DNA of 64,000 nt from Weissella confusa (GTDB lineage Bacteria; Bacillota; Bacilli; Lactobacillales; Lactobacillaceae). The stretch spans positions 62,001-126,000 of the forward strand of contig JAAOED010000003.1 of NCBI GenBank assembly GCA_016466735.1. Direction: 5' to 3'. A program made the position numbers and the translations under genes. Shown one piece after another: positions 8,790-20,857 of this stretch. Under the pieces are notes generated by a model. That model was not told where the DNA came from, made no database searches, and saw nothing but the letters and a program-made list of their open reading frames with translations. Each line of letters starts with the position of its first letter. Position 1 is the stretch's first letter.

Positions 8790-9800
8790 CTAATTCAATA
8801 CCGTTAATTTGTGTTGATAATCTGAATACCATTCAGGAGGTTGATTCAACCATACCCTGTCATCACGTTGCGTAATTACATTTTCATCCTGCCACTCGGC
8901 AAGCAATCGACTCAGCCATAAATTAACCGCCACTGTTTGTTCAGTAGCACCAAATTCAAACCAAACCTGTTTAATTAACACTGATTGTAATTGTTCAACA
9001 GTTTGTGCCCCCTTTTCCAATGCCAACAGCACTCCCAATGATAGTTCCCACTGCGATGCCCGCGCGCCACCTGGCATTGCCTGCAATCGATGACAAATCC
9101 ATGGCATACCCACTAGACTCCGACCTTGGCGATATAACTGTTTTTGCCAACGCCGACTAACTTCGGAACGCTGCGTCACTAGTTGCTGCAATTTCAAAAG
9201 TTGGCGATACGGATCACCAACATCTTGCTCACGCACCCGATTACGACAATCAAGACGCCACCATTCCTGCCATTCAACCCATTGTTTTTTCGGCCGCCAA
9301 AATGCCACTTGTAAGCGGCCACCACGCATACGCGCAAACTTCGCCCAAGTCGCCTGTTGCAGTTTCTTCCGTTGATACGTGGGGCCTAATACCCATACGA
9401 CATCCATACCTAACGTCTCAAATCCACGCGTTCGTTCCGAAACACGTTGTGCCGTGATTGGTGCACACTGAAACTCAACTGCAATTTTCACATTATCGAA
9501 ACTCACGACCAAATCCGGCCGTTGCTTAATCTCGGGTAACCACACTTCCATTTCAACCACGCCACCAAGATTTTCGAAAAAGTCAGCCAACTGTAATTTT
9601 CCTAATAAATGCTCACTAGACTCGCCTTCGGCCAACGATTGGCAATCACGTAAAGTCACGTGTGAAAAATGAGGCGTTTTAATTGTCCCTTGTTTGACAT
9701 GTACCTCGCCGTCGCAACCAGGACAAACATAAACGGCCGTCTTTTCCGCCAAATTGGCTTTCACGAGCTCGGTCGACCCTCGTTTCTTTGCTATAAACAT
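8790..9800 (-). CDS. coiA: Competence protein CoiA-like nuclease
   Basis: 336 aa. An N-terminal zinc-ribbon-like segment (YVCPGCDGEVHVKQG) and a PD-(D/E)XK-type core (RPDLVVSF...IAVEFQCAPI) match CoiA, a late-competence protein needed for DNA recombination after uptake in streptococci. Middle and C-terminal parts are Trp/Arg/Gln-rich. The start at 9800 (MFIAKKRG) has GGGAGG upstream; the open frame runs to 9833. Monocistronic between pepF and the beta-glucoside operon. MecA and Spx, regulators tied to competence in related bacteria, are encoded 6-7 kb away, but nothing here links them directly. Confidence 0.85.
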   Translation of the reverse strand: MFIAKKRGSTELVKANLAEKTAVYVCPGCDGEVHVKQGTIKTPHFSHVTLRDCQSLAEGESSEHLLGKLQLADFFENLGGVVEMEVWLPEIKQRPDLVVSFDNVKIAVEFQCAPITAQRVSERTRGFETLGMDVVWVLGPTYQRKKLQQATWAKFARMRGGRLQVAFWRPKKQWVEWQEWWRLDCRNRVREQDVGDPYRQLLKLQQLVTQRSEVSRRWQKQLYRQGRSLVGMPWICHRLQAMPGGARASQWELSLGVLLALEKGAQTVEQLQSVLIKQVWFEFGATEQTVAVNLWLSRLLAEWQDENVITQRDDRVWLNQPPEWYSDYQHKLTVLN

Positions 9801-9865
9801 TTGCACAATCCTCCCAATAATAAAGAGGCGCAACTGCCCACTTTTTCCAATTAATTTTTTTCAAA

Positions 9866-9901
9866 AAGAAAAGACCTGTAAGTCAGCTGACCTACAAGTC
9901 T
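9866..9901 (-). terminator. Terminator of the beta-glucoside PTS operon
   Basis: Read on the minus strand, AGACTTGTAGGTCA and TGACTTACAGGTCT form a nearly perfect stem followed by TTTTCTTTTTG. It lies 20 bp after the EIIC stop codon. Confidence 0.85.
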
Positions 9902-9922
9902 AAATCTTTAATCAACATTTGA

Positions 9923-11284
9923 TTAGTTAGTTGCTTCTTCCAACTTCTCAATGTCTTCAGCTGATGGCTCTGCATCACCTTGCTCTTCAGCAAGCAAGAC
10001 CTTGTCGTACTTACGAGCAAATGGCAAGTAAGTGAATCCAGTCATCACAAGCATCAAAGCTTGCCACAAAGCACCTTGCCATCCACCGACGATCAAACCA
10101 GAAATAATGGCTGGCGTCGTCCAAGGAACATACATTCCGTTAAATGGTGGGATGATACCGAAGTAAATTGCAAAGTAAGTAGCGAATCCTGAGATAAGCG
10201 GCGTCAAGATAAATGGTACGGCTAGCAATGGGTTCAATACCAATGGCAAACCGAACAAAATTGGCTCGTTGATGTTGAACAAAGCCGGAACGATTTCCAA
10301 CTTACCCAATGTCTTCATTTGAACTGACTTAGCACGTACCAACATGAAGATAACCAAACCAATCGTCATACCTGAACCGGTAACCGTGATGAATTGGTCC
10401 ATGAAGGCTTGCGTAACGATGTGGGCACCGCCGTCCAACGTCAAGTTACCAGCCTTGTACAAAGCCAAGTTGTCGGCGTTGTTAGCCAATAGCAATGGTG
10501 TCATGATACCACCAACGATGGTTGCACCGTGGACACCGAAGAACCACAAGAACACTGGCAAGAAGGCAACAACCACAACACCCAAAGGTCCGTCAGTTGC
10601 GTGTTGCAAAGGCGTTTGAATAGTCGTGTAAATCCACTCTACCAAAGTTGTGTTGAATCCCAACTTGAAGATTCCGTAAACAACAGTTGCAATCGTTACA
10701 ATAGCAGCACCTGGCAACAAAGCCGTAAATGATGCCGCAACGTTAGCTGGCACTTGCTCAGGCAACTTGATTGTGAAGCCCTTCTTCATGAACCATGAGT
10801 AGGCCCATCCAACAAGCAAACCAACGATGATGGCAACGATCATTCCCTTACCACCAAGCCAAGCACGGTCGATAACACCTGATACTTGCCATGCAGTTGA
10901 TGTCTTATCTGGGTCAGCAATGTTCGTTACTGACTTGATTGTGTCGGGTTGCAACAAAACGTCAACAACGATGGCCAACAAACCGGCTGACACACCATCA
11001 TAACCTTCGTCACGAACCCATGAGTAGGCAATTCCAAATACGGCGAACAAAGCCATGATTTGGAATGATGCGTTGTTTGCTTGCATGAAGACTGGGCCTA
11101 GACCAATCTTATCCAAGTAATCTGCAATTGGTTGATATGGGAATTGACCCAAAATCAAGAAAATAGCTCCAATAACGATGAATGGAATTGGGTAAAGCAT
11201 ACCATTCTTAATCGCTGTAACCGCCTTCGTGTTAACGAATTTCATTACCAGCGGCAACAACTTTTCATTAATAAATGTATTCAT
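9923..11284 (-). CDS. PTS EIIC, cellobiose/beta-glucoside type
   Basis: 453-aa membrane permease of the lactose/cellobiose PTS family with about ten membrane spans and the conserved NINEPILFGLP sugar-binding segment. It takes up beta-linked disaccharides or glucosides and passes them as 6-phosphates to the GH1 enzymes in the operon. Last gene of the five-gene unit. The C-terminus is acidic (EEQGDAEPSAEDIEKLEE). Cellobiose is the likeliest substrate, but aryl-beta-glucosides are possible. Confidence 0.92.
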   Translation of the reverse strand: MNTFINEKLLPLVMKFVNTKAVTAIKNGMLYPIPFIVIGAIFLILGQFPYQPIADYLDKIGLGPVFMQANNASFQIMALFAVFGIAYSWVRDEGYDGVSAGLLAIVVDVLLQPDTIKSVTNIADPDKTSTAWQVSGVIDRAWLGGKGMIVAIIVGLLVGWAYSWFMKKGFTIKLPEQVPANVAASFTALLPGAAIVTIATVVYGIFKLGFNTTLVEWIYTTIQTPLQHATDGPLGVVVVAFLPVFLWFFGVHGATIVGGIMTPLLLANNADNLALYKAGNLTLDGGAHIVTQAFMDQFITVTGSGMTIGLVIFMLVRAKSVQMKTLGKLEIVPALFNINEPILFGLPLVLNPLLAVPFILTPLISGFATYFAIYFGIIPPFNGMYVPWTTPAIISGLIVGGWQGALWQALMLVMTGFTYLPFARKYDKVLLAEEQGDAEPSAEDIEKLEEATN

Positions 11285-11358
11285 GTTGTTATCCTCATTC
11301 TATGAATAATATAGTTAAATTTTTAAAACCGATAGTTAACACCAATCCTCTTTAAGGA

Positions 11359-13136
<1,778 letters not shown>

Positions 13137-13219
13137 AATTATTCCCCCATATGCTAATGACTGACTGGTCATTACGCTACCAGCCAGTCAAACCGCCATT
13201 TGTTACTGCTCAAATCGTG

Positions 13220-13537
13220 TTACATCATTGCTTCAGCTGCTGCCAAAACCTTATCGCCCTTCATCATGCCGTAGTCCATCATGTTGATAACATCCATTGG
13301 AATACCAGCTTCGTCAGTCTTCTTCTTAACATCGTTCTTCAAGTAACCAACTTGAGGTCCAAGCAACAATACGTCAGGCTTGTGATCTGATGCCAATTCT
13401 GCGTCAATATCTGACGTTGACTTTGCAAAAATCTCGTAGTCCTTACCTTCAGCCTTAGCTGCATCTTGCATACGCTTAACCAACATTGAAGTTGACATTC
13501 CTGCCGCACATGCCAACATAATTGTCTTGTCTGCCAT
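13220..13537 (-). CDS. PTS EIIB, cellobiose type
   Basis: 105-aa phosphocarrier with the active Cys in MLACAAGMSTSMLV (C10) and the P-loop-like turn typical of the lactose/cellobiose EIIB family. Receives phosphate from EIIA and hands it to sugar bound by EIIC. AGGAAATAATT precedes the start. Lies between the first GH1 gene and EIIA. Confidence 0.93.
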   Translation of the reverse strand: MADKTIMLACAAGMSTSMLVKRMQDAAKAEGKDYEIFAKSTSDIDAELASDHKPDVLLLGPQVGYLKNDVKKKTDEAGIPMDVINMMDYGMMKGDKVLAAAEAMM

Positions 13538-13585
13538 AATTATTTCCTCCAGAAATACCTTTAATAAAAATTTTTTAGAATTAAA

Positions 13586-15052
<1,467 letters not shown>

Positions 15053-15098
15053 CTAGTCGGTTACATAAAGTGAAAACCCAACGTCGCAAATAAATTTA

Positions 15099-15112
15099 TG
15101 TAAGCGTTTACA
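15099..15112. promoter_or_regulatory. cre site upstream of the beta-glucoside operon
   Basis: TGTAAGCGTTTACA is a perfect palindromic match to the CcpA operator consensus, 56 bp upstream of the first GH1 gene. It predicts catabolite repression of the operon by the CcpA encoded at 3710. Confidence 0.88.
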
Positions 15113-15260
15113 TTCACAATTTACTGCTTCGTTGTAACAACTATATTACAGATATATTTTGTAAAAGTTTCGAACAAAAAGACTAAAGTATGAATTCTGA
15201 CGGTTATAGTCTGTGATTAAGTTGTAAGTTTTTTTATTAACAATCCCAAAACAGCAACAA

Positions 15261-15274
15261 TGAAAGCGTTTTCT
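15261..15274. promoter_or_regulatory. Second, weaker cre-like site
   Basis: TGAAAGCGTTTTCT matches the cre consensus except for the last base. It lies 218 bp upstream of the operon start; its role is unclear. Confidence 0.5.
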
Positions 15275-15417
15275 GCCAAATAGAGCACATAATCATTTGA
15301 TACATTGACCACCTTTTAATTTGTAAAACTTTTGCAACAAACTAGTTTTTTGACGTAATTCTTTTTCGTTAATTTATAAGATTTGTATATGGTCAATGGT
15401 TTTGGTTTGTGGCGTTT

Positions 15418-15963
15418 TATTTGGTGGTAAGTGTCCGTCCTGACGGCCGGAGTGACCTGCCCCTTCTTTAGGCTCGCTAACCCAAGTGGACCATGACCTG
15501 TGGGGAGCGGAGTCCACGCCGATGGCGCGTACACCTTTACCTCCTCGTGGCTCTAAGCGGTAAAACCGCTAAGAGGCCACACCCACGGGTCAAGGTCCAC
15601 TTGGGTCTATACGCTCGGCGGGGCAGGTCACAGCAGCCAAGCAATACTCTATTGGTTTGATTTTCATCAACCACAAGATAACAGGGTGAACTGTTCACCC
15701 ATTGGTTTTCCGGTGGATGTAAATCCGTAACAGAATAGTACATCTCGTCTGCTGTGGCTGGGGGCGCCCCGCGTATAGAACCGGACATGGCTAAACCTGT
15801 GGGGGTAATACTTAGGGGTTTTACCCCTTAGTATTACGGAGGGTAAAGGTGTACGCTGCAACGCAGTGGACTCCGCCTCCCACGGTTTTGACATGTCCGG
15901 TTTAGCGGGCCAAAAGAAGCCCCCAGCCACTCGACGCAACGCGTCGACACTAACCACAAACCC
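15418..15963. repeat. Inverted pair of nested-hairpin structured elements
   Basis: Two arms of about 270 nt, left arm on plus and right arm on minus, meet at the palindrome GGGTGAAC-T-GTTCACCC (15684-15700). Each arm folds the same way: small hairpin, long outer stem (15452-15463 with 15620-15631; 15754-15765 with 15919-15930), second stem (15481-15492 with 15594-15605 in the left arm) and inner hairpins. Unpaired pieces are kept between arms (TTCTTT.GGC.CGCTAA, GGAGTCCAC, GCGTACACCTTTACC, TCTATACGC), while stems differ by paired changes: GACCTGCCCC/GGGGCAGGTC versus GGCTGGGGGC/GCCCCCAGCC. A possible plus-strand promoter (TTGACG 15350, TATAAG 15375) precedes the left arm. No convincing coding frame. 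Identity unknown: structured RNA or fold-selected mobile DNA. Confidence 0.8.
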
Positions 15964-15970
15964 CAGCGCA

Positions 15971-16012
15971 CGACAAAAAAGCACACAACCGAAAAATCGA
16001 TTGTGTGCTTTT
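15971..16012 (-). terminator. mecA terminator
   Basis: On the minus strand, AAAAGCACACAATCG pairs with CGGTTGTGTGCTTTT and is followed by TTTTTTG. It separates mecA from the structured element. Confidence 0.88.
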
Positions 16013-16022
16013 GGACTCTATT

Positions 16023-16766
16023 CTAGTTAAAGTATGACAACACTTGCGTCAATGCGTTTTCAGCGAAGATCGTACGTCCGTGTTCTGCAAGCACTTCGGC
16101 TGCTACCGGCGTTACTTCACCATACTCACGTGCTACCGCGGTGATGTCTTGCAGACCAGTTTGTGAAACTGAATCATCGAATGACAACTCAAGGTAATAT
16201 GCCTTGTTGTATTCGATAACCTTTGAATCACCGACTTCTTCTTGCATCATCTTAGCGAATTGGATAATAGCTTCAAAGTCGTTGAACTTCAAGATAACTT
16301 GACGACGACCTTGTTTGTCACGTGCCAATTCACGAGCTGCATTAACCATTTGGTTGGCAGCTTGTTCTTCAGCACGGGCACGGCTGTTAGCCTTTGGCTT
16401 ACGATCGCTTGTACCATCGTTATCAAGTAGTTGCTCCAACAAACTGTCTGAAACATCATCGTTTACATCGCCCGCATCGCGATTTCCAAACATTGAGTTG
16501 ATAACCCCATCCATCATGGCCTTATCACCAATGTTCTTAGAAATAAACAACTCCAAGCCATTTCGGTTTGGCAATACTTGGAAAGTGACAGCCTCATTAT
16601 TTTCAAAATCATGCTCAACATCAACTTCTTCCAAGATATTGTAGAAGAAACGTTCAATTTCTTCCTGGTTGCCCAGCAAATCGATCACTGAGATACTGCG
16701 TTCTGCGAGATCGTCGTTCGTCACCACAACTCGAATTGTATCCTCATTAATGCGTTCCATTTCCAT
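16023..16766 (-). CDS. mecA: Adaptor protein MecA
   Basis: 247-aa adaptor that brings substrates to the ClpCP protease. The N-terminal substrate-binding domain (MERINEDTIRVVVTNDDL), an acidic/disordered linker near residues 95-125 (NDDVSDSLLEQLLDNDGTSD) and the C-terminal ClpC-binding domain (residues about 150-247) are all present. In relatives it controls competence regulators and Spx. An AAGGGG element precedes the start. The neighbouring spx gene makes functional linkage plausible. Confidence 0.93.
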   Translation of the reverse strand: MEMERINEDTIRVVVTNDDLAERSISVIDLLGNQEEIERFFYNILEEVDVEHDFENNEAVTFQVLPNRNGLELFISKNIGDKAMMDGVINSMFGNRDAGDVNDDVSDSLLEQLLDNDGTSDRKPKANSRARAEEQAANQMVNAARELARDKQGRRQVILKFNDFEAIIQFAKMMQEEVGDSKVIEYNKAYYLELSFDDSVSQTGLQDITAVAREYGEVTPVAAEVLAEHGRTIFAENALTQVLSYFN

Positions 16767-16878
16767 AATTGGGCACCCCTTCCCTTCCCGTTATTCGGGA
16801 ACTTATCTTTGTAAACCATTATAACAAAGTTACTGATTAATAGTCGATATATTAGTGTTTTAACCACCAATTTGGGCT

Positions 16879-16905
16879 AAAAAAGAGGCCACATCCAGCA
16901 GCCTC
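16879..16905 (-). terminator. spx terminator
   Basis: On the minus strand GAGGC-loop-GCCTC is followed by TTTTTTAG, 25 bp after the spx stop codon. Stem of 5-6 bp, so moderate strength. Confidence 0.7.
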
Positions 16906-16929
16906 ATTTTCTATGTATGGGTTAGGATG

Positions 16930-17328
16930 TTACAAATCCACCATAAGGGTTGCTCGCTTAAGTTCTTGTTGGCGAACCTCGTGTGGCAAGAAGCGACGAA
17001 TCTCATCTTCGTTGTAACCAACCTGCATACGCTTTTCATCAATCATTAATGGGCGCTTCAATAGCGCAGGTTGCTGTTGAATCATTTCAATTAATTGACT
17101 CAATGACAAGTCATCTAGCTTCACATCCAATTCAGCAAATAGCTTTGATCGGGTTGAGATGATTTCTTCAGTGCCATCTTCCGTCATGCGAAGGATGTTC
17201 TTAATCTCATCTCGGCTCAATGGCTCCTTGAAGACATTACGCTCAGTATAGGGAATGGCGTTTTCTTCGAGCCATGCACGCGCTTTGCGGCATGATGTGC
17301 AACTAGGTGATGTGTATAACGTGACCAT
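16930..17328 (-). CDS. spx: Transcriptional regulator Spx
   Basis: 132-aa ArsC-like thioredoxin-fold protein with the redox CxxC switch (C10 and C13 in [10 protein letters not shown]) and the RPLMID segment of the family. Spx binds RNA polymerase alpha and redirects transcription in thiol or envelope stress; it is degraded by ClpXP. AAGGAGG lies upstream. Same strand as mecA but with its own terminator. Confidence 0.93.
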   Translation of the reverse strand: MVTLYTSPSCTSCRKARAWLEENAIPYTERNVFKEPLSRDEIKNILRMTEDGTEEIISTRSKLFAELDVKLDDLSLSQLIEMIQQQPALLKRPLMIDEKRMQVGYNEDEIRRFLPHEVRQQELKRATLMVDL

Positions 17329-17620
17329 ATGTGCCTCCTTCCGGCTTCTACGGTGTTACTGCTACCTATGGCTCCTATTATAACCGCGAATATGTGAACA
17401 TGTAACCCCCATTTTTACGAAAAATTGCGAATAAATTACAGAAATATGACAGTCAAACCGGCGCTTACGGCCACAATTTATTAAAAAATGATTAAGGCCG
17501 AGTTTACATGTTCGCTATTGATTTAATGGGGTTAATGCGCGAAACAATACAGTTATCAAATCTTTTTGTATATATTTCCTAACGCCCGAAATTCAGCTGA
17601 AAACGTGAATTTATCATGAC
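17329..17620. other. Intergenic region with inverted operator-like repeats
   Basis: No gene. GAACATGTAA (17396-17405) and its inverted partner TTTACATGTTC (17513-17523) each approach the palindrome GAACATGTTC, about 110 bp apart, and may be regulator sites for spx or another unit. The rest is AT-rich without obvious structure. Confidence 0.4.
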
Positions 17621-17653
17621 AAAAAACGCGGACATTTATAAAAAATGCCCGCG
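17621..17653 (-). terminator. telA/xpaC operon terminator
   Basis: On the minus strand CGCGGGCATTTTTTATAAATGTCCGCG is followed by TTTTTTGTC. Confidence 0.88.
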
Positions 17654-17663
17654 AAAAAATTTT

Positions 17664-18773
17664 TTAATTAATGTCTTTACGACCTTGGTTTTCGGCCATC
17701 CCCAACAACTTTTCCTTCAACTCATTCTCCATCACTTGCATTTGTTGCTCAGCATCGGCACGCTTAGCACGGCCGTCACGTTGAATTTGCATTGTCTCTT
17801 GAATCGTTGCAATCAAGCTGTTTTGCGTTTCTTGGAGTGTTTCGATATCAACAACACCACGCTCGTTCTCCTTTGCCGTTTCAACCGCACTTTGGTGGAG
17901 CATATCAGCATTGGCACGCAACAATTCGTTGGTCGTATCCGCCACAGCGCGTTGTGCAATAACCGCATTCTTTTGCTTCAACAACGTCAAAGCAATTGCA
18001 ACTTGATTCTTCCACAATGGAATAGCCGTCGAAACAGACGCTTGAATCTTTTCTGCCAATACTTGATTCGTTGATTGGATTAATCGAATTTGTGGTGCCT
18101 GTTGCAACGCAATTTGGCGGGTCAACTTCAAATCATTGGTACGCTTTTCCAAACGTTGCTCAAATTGCACTAAATCTTGCACCTTTTGAACATCAAGTTG
18201 GTTGTTCGTTTGGCGTGCCTTTTCTTGAGCAGCTGGCAATTCACGTTGTCGCACATCGCTCAACTTCATCTCCGCACCACCAATATAAACATTCAATTGG
18301 TTAAAGAAATCAAGATTTTCTTGGAACAAGCCATCCAACATCTTGTTATCAGCCAACAACGAATCCTTGTGGCGATCCAAACGGGCAGCCACATTATCAA
18401 CTTGGGCACCAATCCGTTGGTACTTAGCCGTCATCTCATAGACTGACTTTTGGACGCGGTTAAAGATACGAGCAAAGAATCCTTGCTTTTCAGGACGCAA
18501 ATCATCTGGACTGGCTTGGTTCAATGTATTCATCAACTCAGTGAGTGAGTCACCAATTGGTCCCACGTCTTGATTTTGAACCTTATCCAATACCCCTTGT
18601 GAGAAGGCTGATAGATTCTTTTGTGCATCCGCACCATAGGTTAACACTGAATCACTTGTTGCAACGTCCAATGTTTGGGCCAATTGCAAGGCCTTTGATT
18701 TCTCTTCAGAAGTCAACGTATCCGTTAACTCCGGTGTTGCCACCGTCTCTTTTGTCATTACTTCTTCTGTCAT
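17664..18773 (-). CDS. Toxic anion resistance (TelA family) protein
   Basis: 369-aa, almost wholly helical and Gln-rich cytoplasmic protein of the TelA/KlaA family, linked in other bacteria to tellurite and cell-envelope stress resistance, with no known catalytic residues. Regions such as LDRHKDSLLADNKMLDGLFQ and LTLLKQKNAVIAQRAVADTTN are typical. Overlaps the upstream xpaC-like gene by four bases (18770-18773), so they are coupled. This pair recurs in Firmicutes. Confidence 0.9.
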   Translation of the reverse strand: MTEEVMTKETVATPELTDTLTSEEKSKALQLAQTLDVATSDSVLTYGADAQKNLSAFSQGVLDKVQNQDVGPIGDSLTELMNTLNQASPDDLRPEKQGFFARIFNRVQKSVYEMTAKYQRIGAQVDNVAARLDRHKDSLLADNKMLDGLFQENLDFFNQLNVYIGGAEMKLSDVRQRELPAAQEKARQTNNQLDVQKVQDLVQFEQRLEKRTNDLKLTRQIALQQAPQIRLIQSTNQVLAEKIQASVSTAIPLWKNQVAIALTLLKQKNAVIAQRAVADTTNELLRANADMLHQSAVETAKENERGVVDIETLQETQNSLIATIQETMQIQRDGRAKRADAEQQMQVMENELKEKLLGMAENQGRKDIN

Positions 18774-19552
18774 TTTTTATCCCCCATCGTTCGCTTCGCC
18801 ACATCGATTTGATCGCGAAGTGAATTTAAGTCATCTCGTGTGATTAAACGGTAGTCTTGTTGAATTTGGTCAGCAAGTTGGCGCAACACTTCACGCGCCG
18901 CTTTCAAGTGTGCTTTGTCCGACTCGTCAATCATTTCATGGTTCGCAATTTCTTGATACGTGACCAGAATTTGTTCCATGTTTGGCAAATGGGTATACAC
19001 AAACTCATCTGCTTCCGTTAATTGCGTCGGATCGTCAGCTAATTCTTTCAGAATACCGCGTGCAAACCGCATCACATCAGTTTCAACCGCAATTTTACGC
19101 AATCCCGTTGTTAACTGCAACAATTCTTCCACGTGATCGACACTGGCCAACGTTCGATTGAACGTTGCTTTAAATACACTGACGTCACGCTTCGACAAGT
19201 TATCAGTATTGATTGTTAACTTTTGCTTGGCTGACGTAATTCGTTCCTTTGTTTGTTTCATTGGCATAAACACGACTTGACGGGCACCCAAAACAACACC
19301 TGATAGCACAAGTTGTACTGGCCAGCCAATTCCCGGAATGGCCCAAACAACACCAATTAGCATTAGTGGTAGTAGCCAACGAAACACAAAGGCCGGCTTA
19401 GTAACCATGCTTACCAAGAACGCGAAGACTAACACGTTCGAAATACTGTCTAGATAGGTTGGCGTAAACCCAATCGCCAAGAACAGTATCAAAACCGTTA
19501 TCCACTTGCTTCTTCTTAAAGTCTTTTTTGGAATTTTATCTAAATCCAGCAT
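18770..19552 (-). CDS. XpaC-like 5-bromo-4-chloroindolyl phosphate hydrolysis family protein
   Basis: 260 aa: an N-terminal pair of hydrophobic segments (WITVLILFLAIGFTPTYL, FRWLLPLMLIGVVWAIPGIG) and a helical cytoplasmic C-terminal domain (KSTIN..LSKRDVSVFKATFNR). The XpaC name comes from an old Bacillus phenotype; true biochemical function is unclear. The ATG at 19561 abuts GAGAGG, whereas the second ATG at 19552 has it nine bases upstream, so the latter is chosen. Coupled to the TelA gene. Confidence 0.85.
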   Translation of the reverse strand: MLDLDKIPKKTLRRSKWITVLILFLAIGFTPTYLDSISNVLVFAFLVSMVTKPAFVFRWLLPLMLIGVVWAIPGIGWPVQLVLSGVVLGARQVVFMPMKQTKERITSAKQKLTINTDNLSKRDVSVFKATFNRTLASVDHVEELLQLTTGLRKIAVETDVMRFARGILKELADDPTQLTEADEFVYTHLPNMEQILVTYQEIANHEMIDESDKAHLKAAREVLRQLADQIQQDYRLITRDDLNSLRDQIDVAKRTMGDKK

Positions 19553-19614
19553 TTTTCTCATCCTCTCGAAAGCACCTTATCCTATTATACGTGCAATCGA
19601 CAACTCTTGTCATG

Positions 19615-19642
19615 ACAAAAAAAGTAGGTCATAGACCTACTT
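19615..19642 (-). terminator. psiE terminator overlapping the stop codon
   Basis: AAGTAGGTC-ATA-GACCTACTT (19622-19642) with seven T's after it on the minus strand. The upstream half of the stem contains the last codons and stop of psiE (19637-19639). Confidence 0.8.
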
Positions 19643-20095
19643 CGTTGCGTCGGGATGCTCTTCAGCAAACATCAGTTCTTCGCGCTCCTCACGATGTTCT
19701 AAATCTGCCAAATAACGACGCGACCAGCGGTAGACAACTAACACTAGAATCAAAATCGCAATCGCTGCTGCTTGAATCAAAATGCCGATCGTATCGGCAT
19801 GGTAAACCAAGAGATTTCGAAGCAACGCGGTAATCCCAATATACATGAAGTTCTGCAAAGAAATCCGATCTTGGATAAAGTACTCACGGGTTAACACCAC
19901 AAACTCGAAGAACAAGAATGTCTCCAAGATGCGTTCTGCCACACCGAAGAAATCTGTGGCCAAATCCACATGCATCAGCATCGTGACTAATTCCCAGAGC
20001 TCCTTCATAAAGAACCCAATCATCACAATACCTAGCACCAACATCGCTAAGTCAAGGATGATGGCGTACCCTTTTTCAATTATTTTACGATTCAT
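19637..20095 (-). CDS. psiE: PsiE family membrane protein
   Basis: 152 aa with four predicted membrane helices (IILDLAMLVLGIVMIGFFM; FLFFEFVVLTREYF; ITALLRNLLVYH; AAIAILILVLVVYRW), the pattern of phosphate-starvation-inducible PsiE proteins. Function is not well known; in relatives it responds to phosphate or stress. GGGTGGG lies upstream. The next gene is divergent. Confidence 0.85.
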   Translation of the reverse strand: MNRKIIEKGYAIILDLAMLVLGIVMIGFFMKELWELVTMLMHVDLATDFFGVAERILETFLFFEFVVLTREYFIQDRISLQNFMYIGITALLRNLLVYHADTIGILIQAAAIAILILVLVVYRWSRRYLADLEHREEREELMFAEEHPDATK

Positions 20096-20246
20096 AGCCC
20101 ACCCTCGCTTCTTTTCTTAATCATATCAGACAAACGCCTTGAAACAAACTTCGAGTAGTCGCCAGTTCCTAATTAGCACGAAAAAATTACGTCGGTAATC
20201 AATCGGCAACTACGCTAACGTAGTTAGAAAAGGAGACTTCATTTTT

Positions 20247-20813
20247 ATGACAGGGAAACAACCTTACTTTAAAACAAAAATCGCCGCATTAACGCTTGCA
20301 TTCATTGGCATATTGCTGTCGTGGATTCCAGTTATCAACCATGTTGGCTTAGTTATTGATATTATTGCATTTGCATTCGCATTATTTGTCCTTTGGCTGG
20401 ATCGGCATGGCGATAAGACATTGCCTATTATTACGGCATTACTGAGCCTATTAGGCATCGGATTGGTCAGCATTAACCAAAACTATTATGGCAATTCAAT
20501 CAGCCACGAAAGCAAGCATTTGTCTGTACACATTAACGATAAACAGGCTGATGGATTTGATTGGACGCGCATCGACTTTGATAATCTAACGGTTGGCGAT
20601 AGCAAAACTGGTCGTGGCGGTGACACTTATCAAGACATTCGCGACATGCTCGGCAAACCAAACGAACAAAAAGATGACACGACTACATCGCCAACGACGC
20701 GCGTGGCAACTTGGCATAATGATAAGAACACGAAATCTGTGACGCTTACTTTTGCGAAAAGCGCATCAGGTAATTTCAAGTTAACCAGCAAGCACGCTGA
20801 AGGCCTCAACTAA
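20247..20813 (+). CDS. Membrane protein with C-terminal SmpA/BamE-like domain
   Basis: 188 aa. Two to three N-terminal membrane helices (ALTLAFIGILLSWIPVI, VIDIIAFAFALFVLWL, LPIITALLSLLGIGLV) and an outside domain with a segment reading DIRDMLGKPNEQ...RVATWHN.KNTKSVTLTF, the pattern of SmpA/OmlA (BLIP-like) folds found in many Gram-positive lipoproteins. Function unknown. AAAGGAG precedes the start; a strong terminator follows. Last chromosomal gene before the prophage. Confidence 0.75.
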   Translation: MTGKQPYFKTKIAALTLAFIGILLSWIPVINHVGLVIDIIAFAFALFVLWLDRHGDKTLPIITALLSLLGIGLVSINQNYYGNSISHESKHLSVHINDKQADGFDWTRIDFDNLTVGDSKTGRGGDTYQDIRDMLGKPNEQKDDTTTSPTTRVATWHNDKNTKSVTLTFAKSASGNFKLTSKHAEGLN

Positions 20814-20820
20814 TTAACGA

Positions 20821-20857
20821 AAAAAGGATGATTCTCGGGTATGAGAATCATCCTTTT
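20821..20857. terminator. Bidirectional terminator at the chromosome-prophage border
   Basis: AAAAAGGATGATTCTC pairs with GAGAATCATCCTTTTT, a perfect 16-bp stem with A and T tails. Confidence 0.93.

Noticed and set aside
15418-15963. Group II intron, IS element or riboswitch identity
   Set aside because: No reverse transcriptase or transposase gene, no domain V-like hairpin, no direct target repeats noticed, and no known riboswitch core recognised.
15316-15984. Three open frames of 72-105 codons in the structured element
   Set aside because: They lack ribosome sites, have odd composition (Pro/Arg/Cys-rich) and follow the hairpin repeats; the pattern of paired stem changes fits RNA or DNA structure, not coding.
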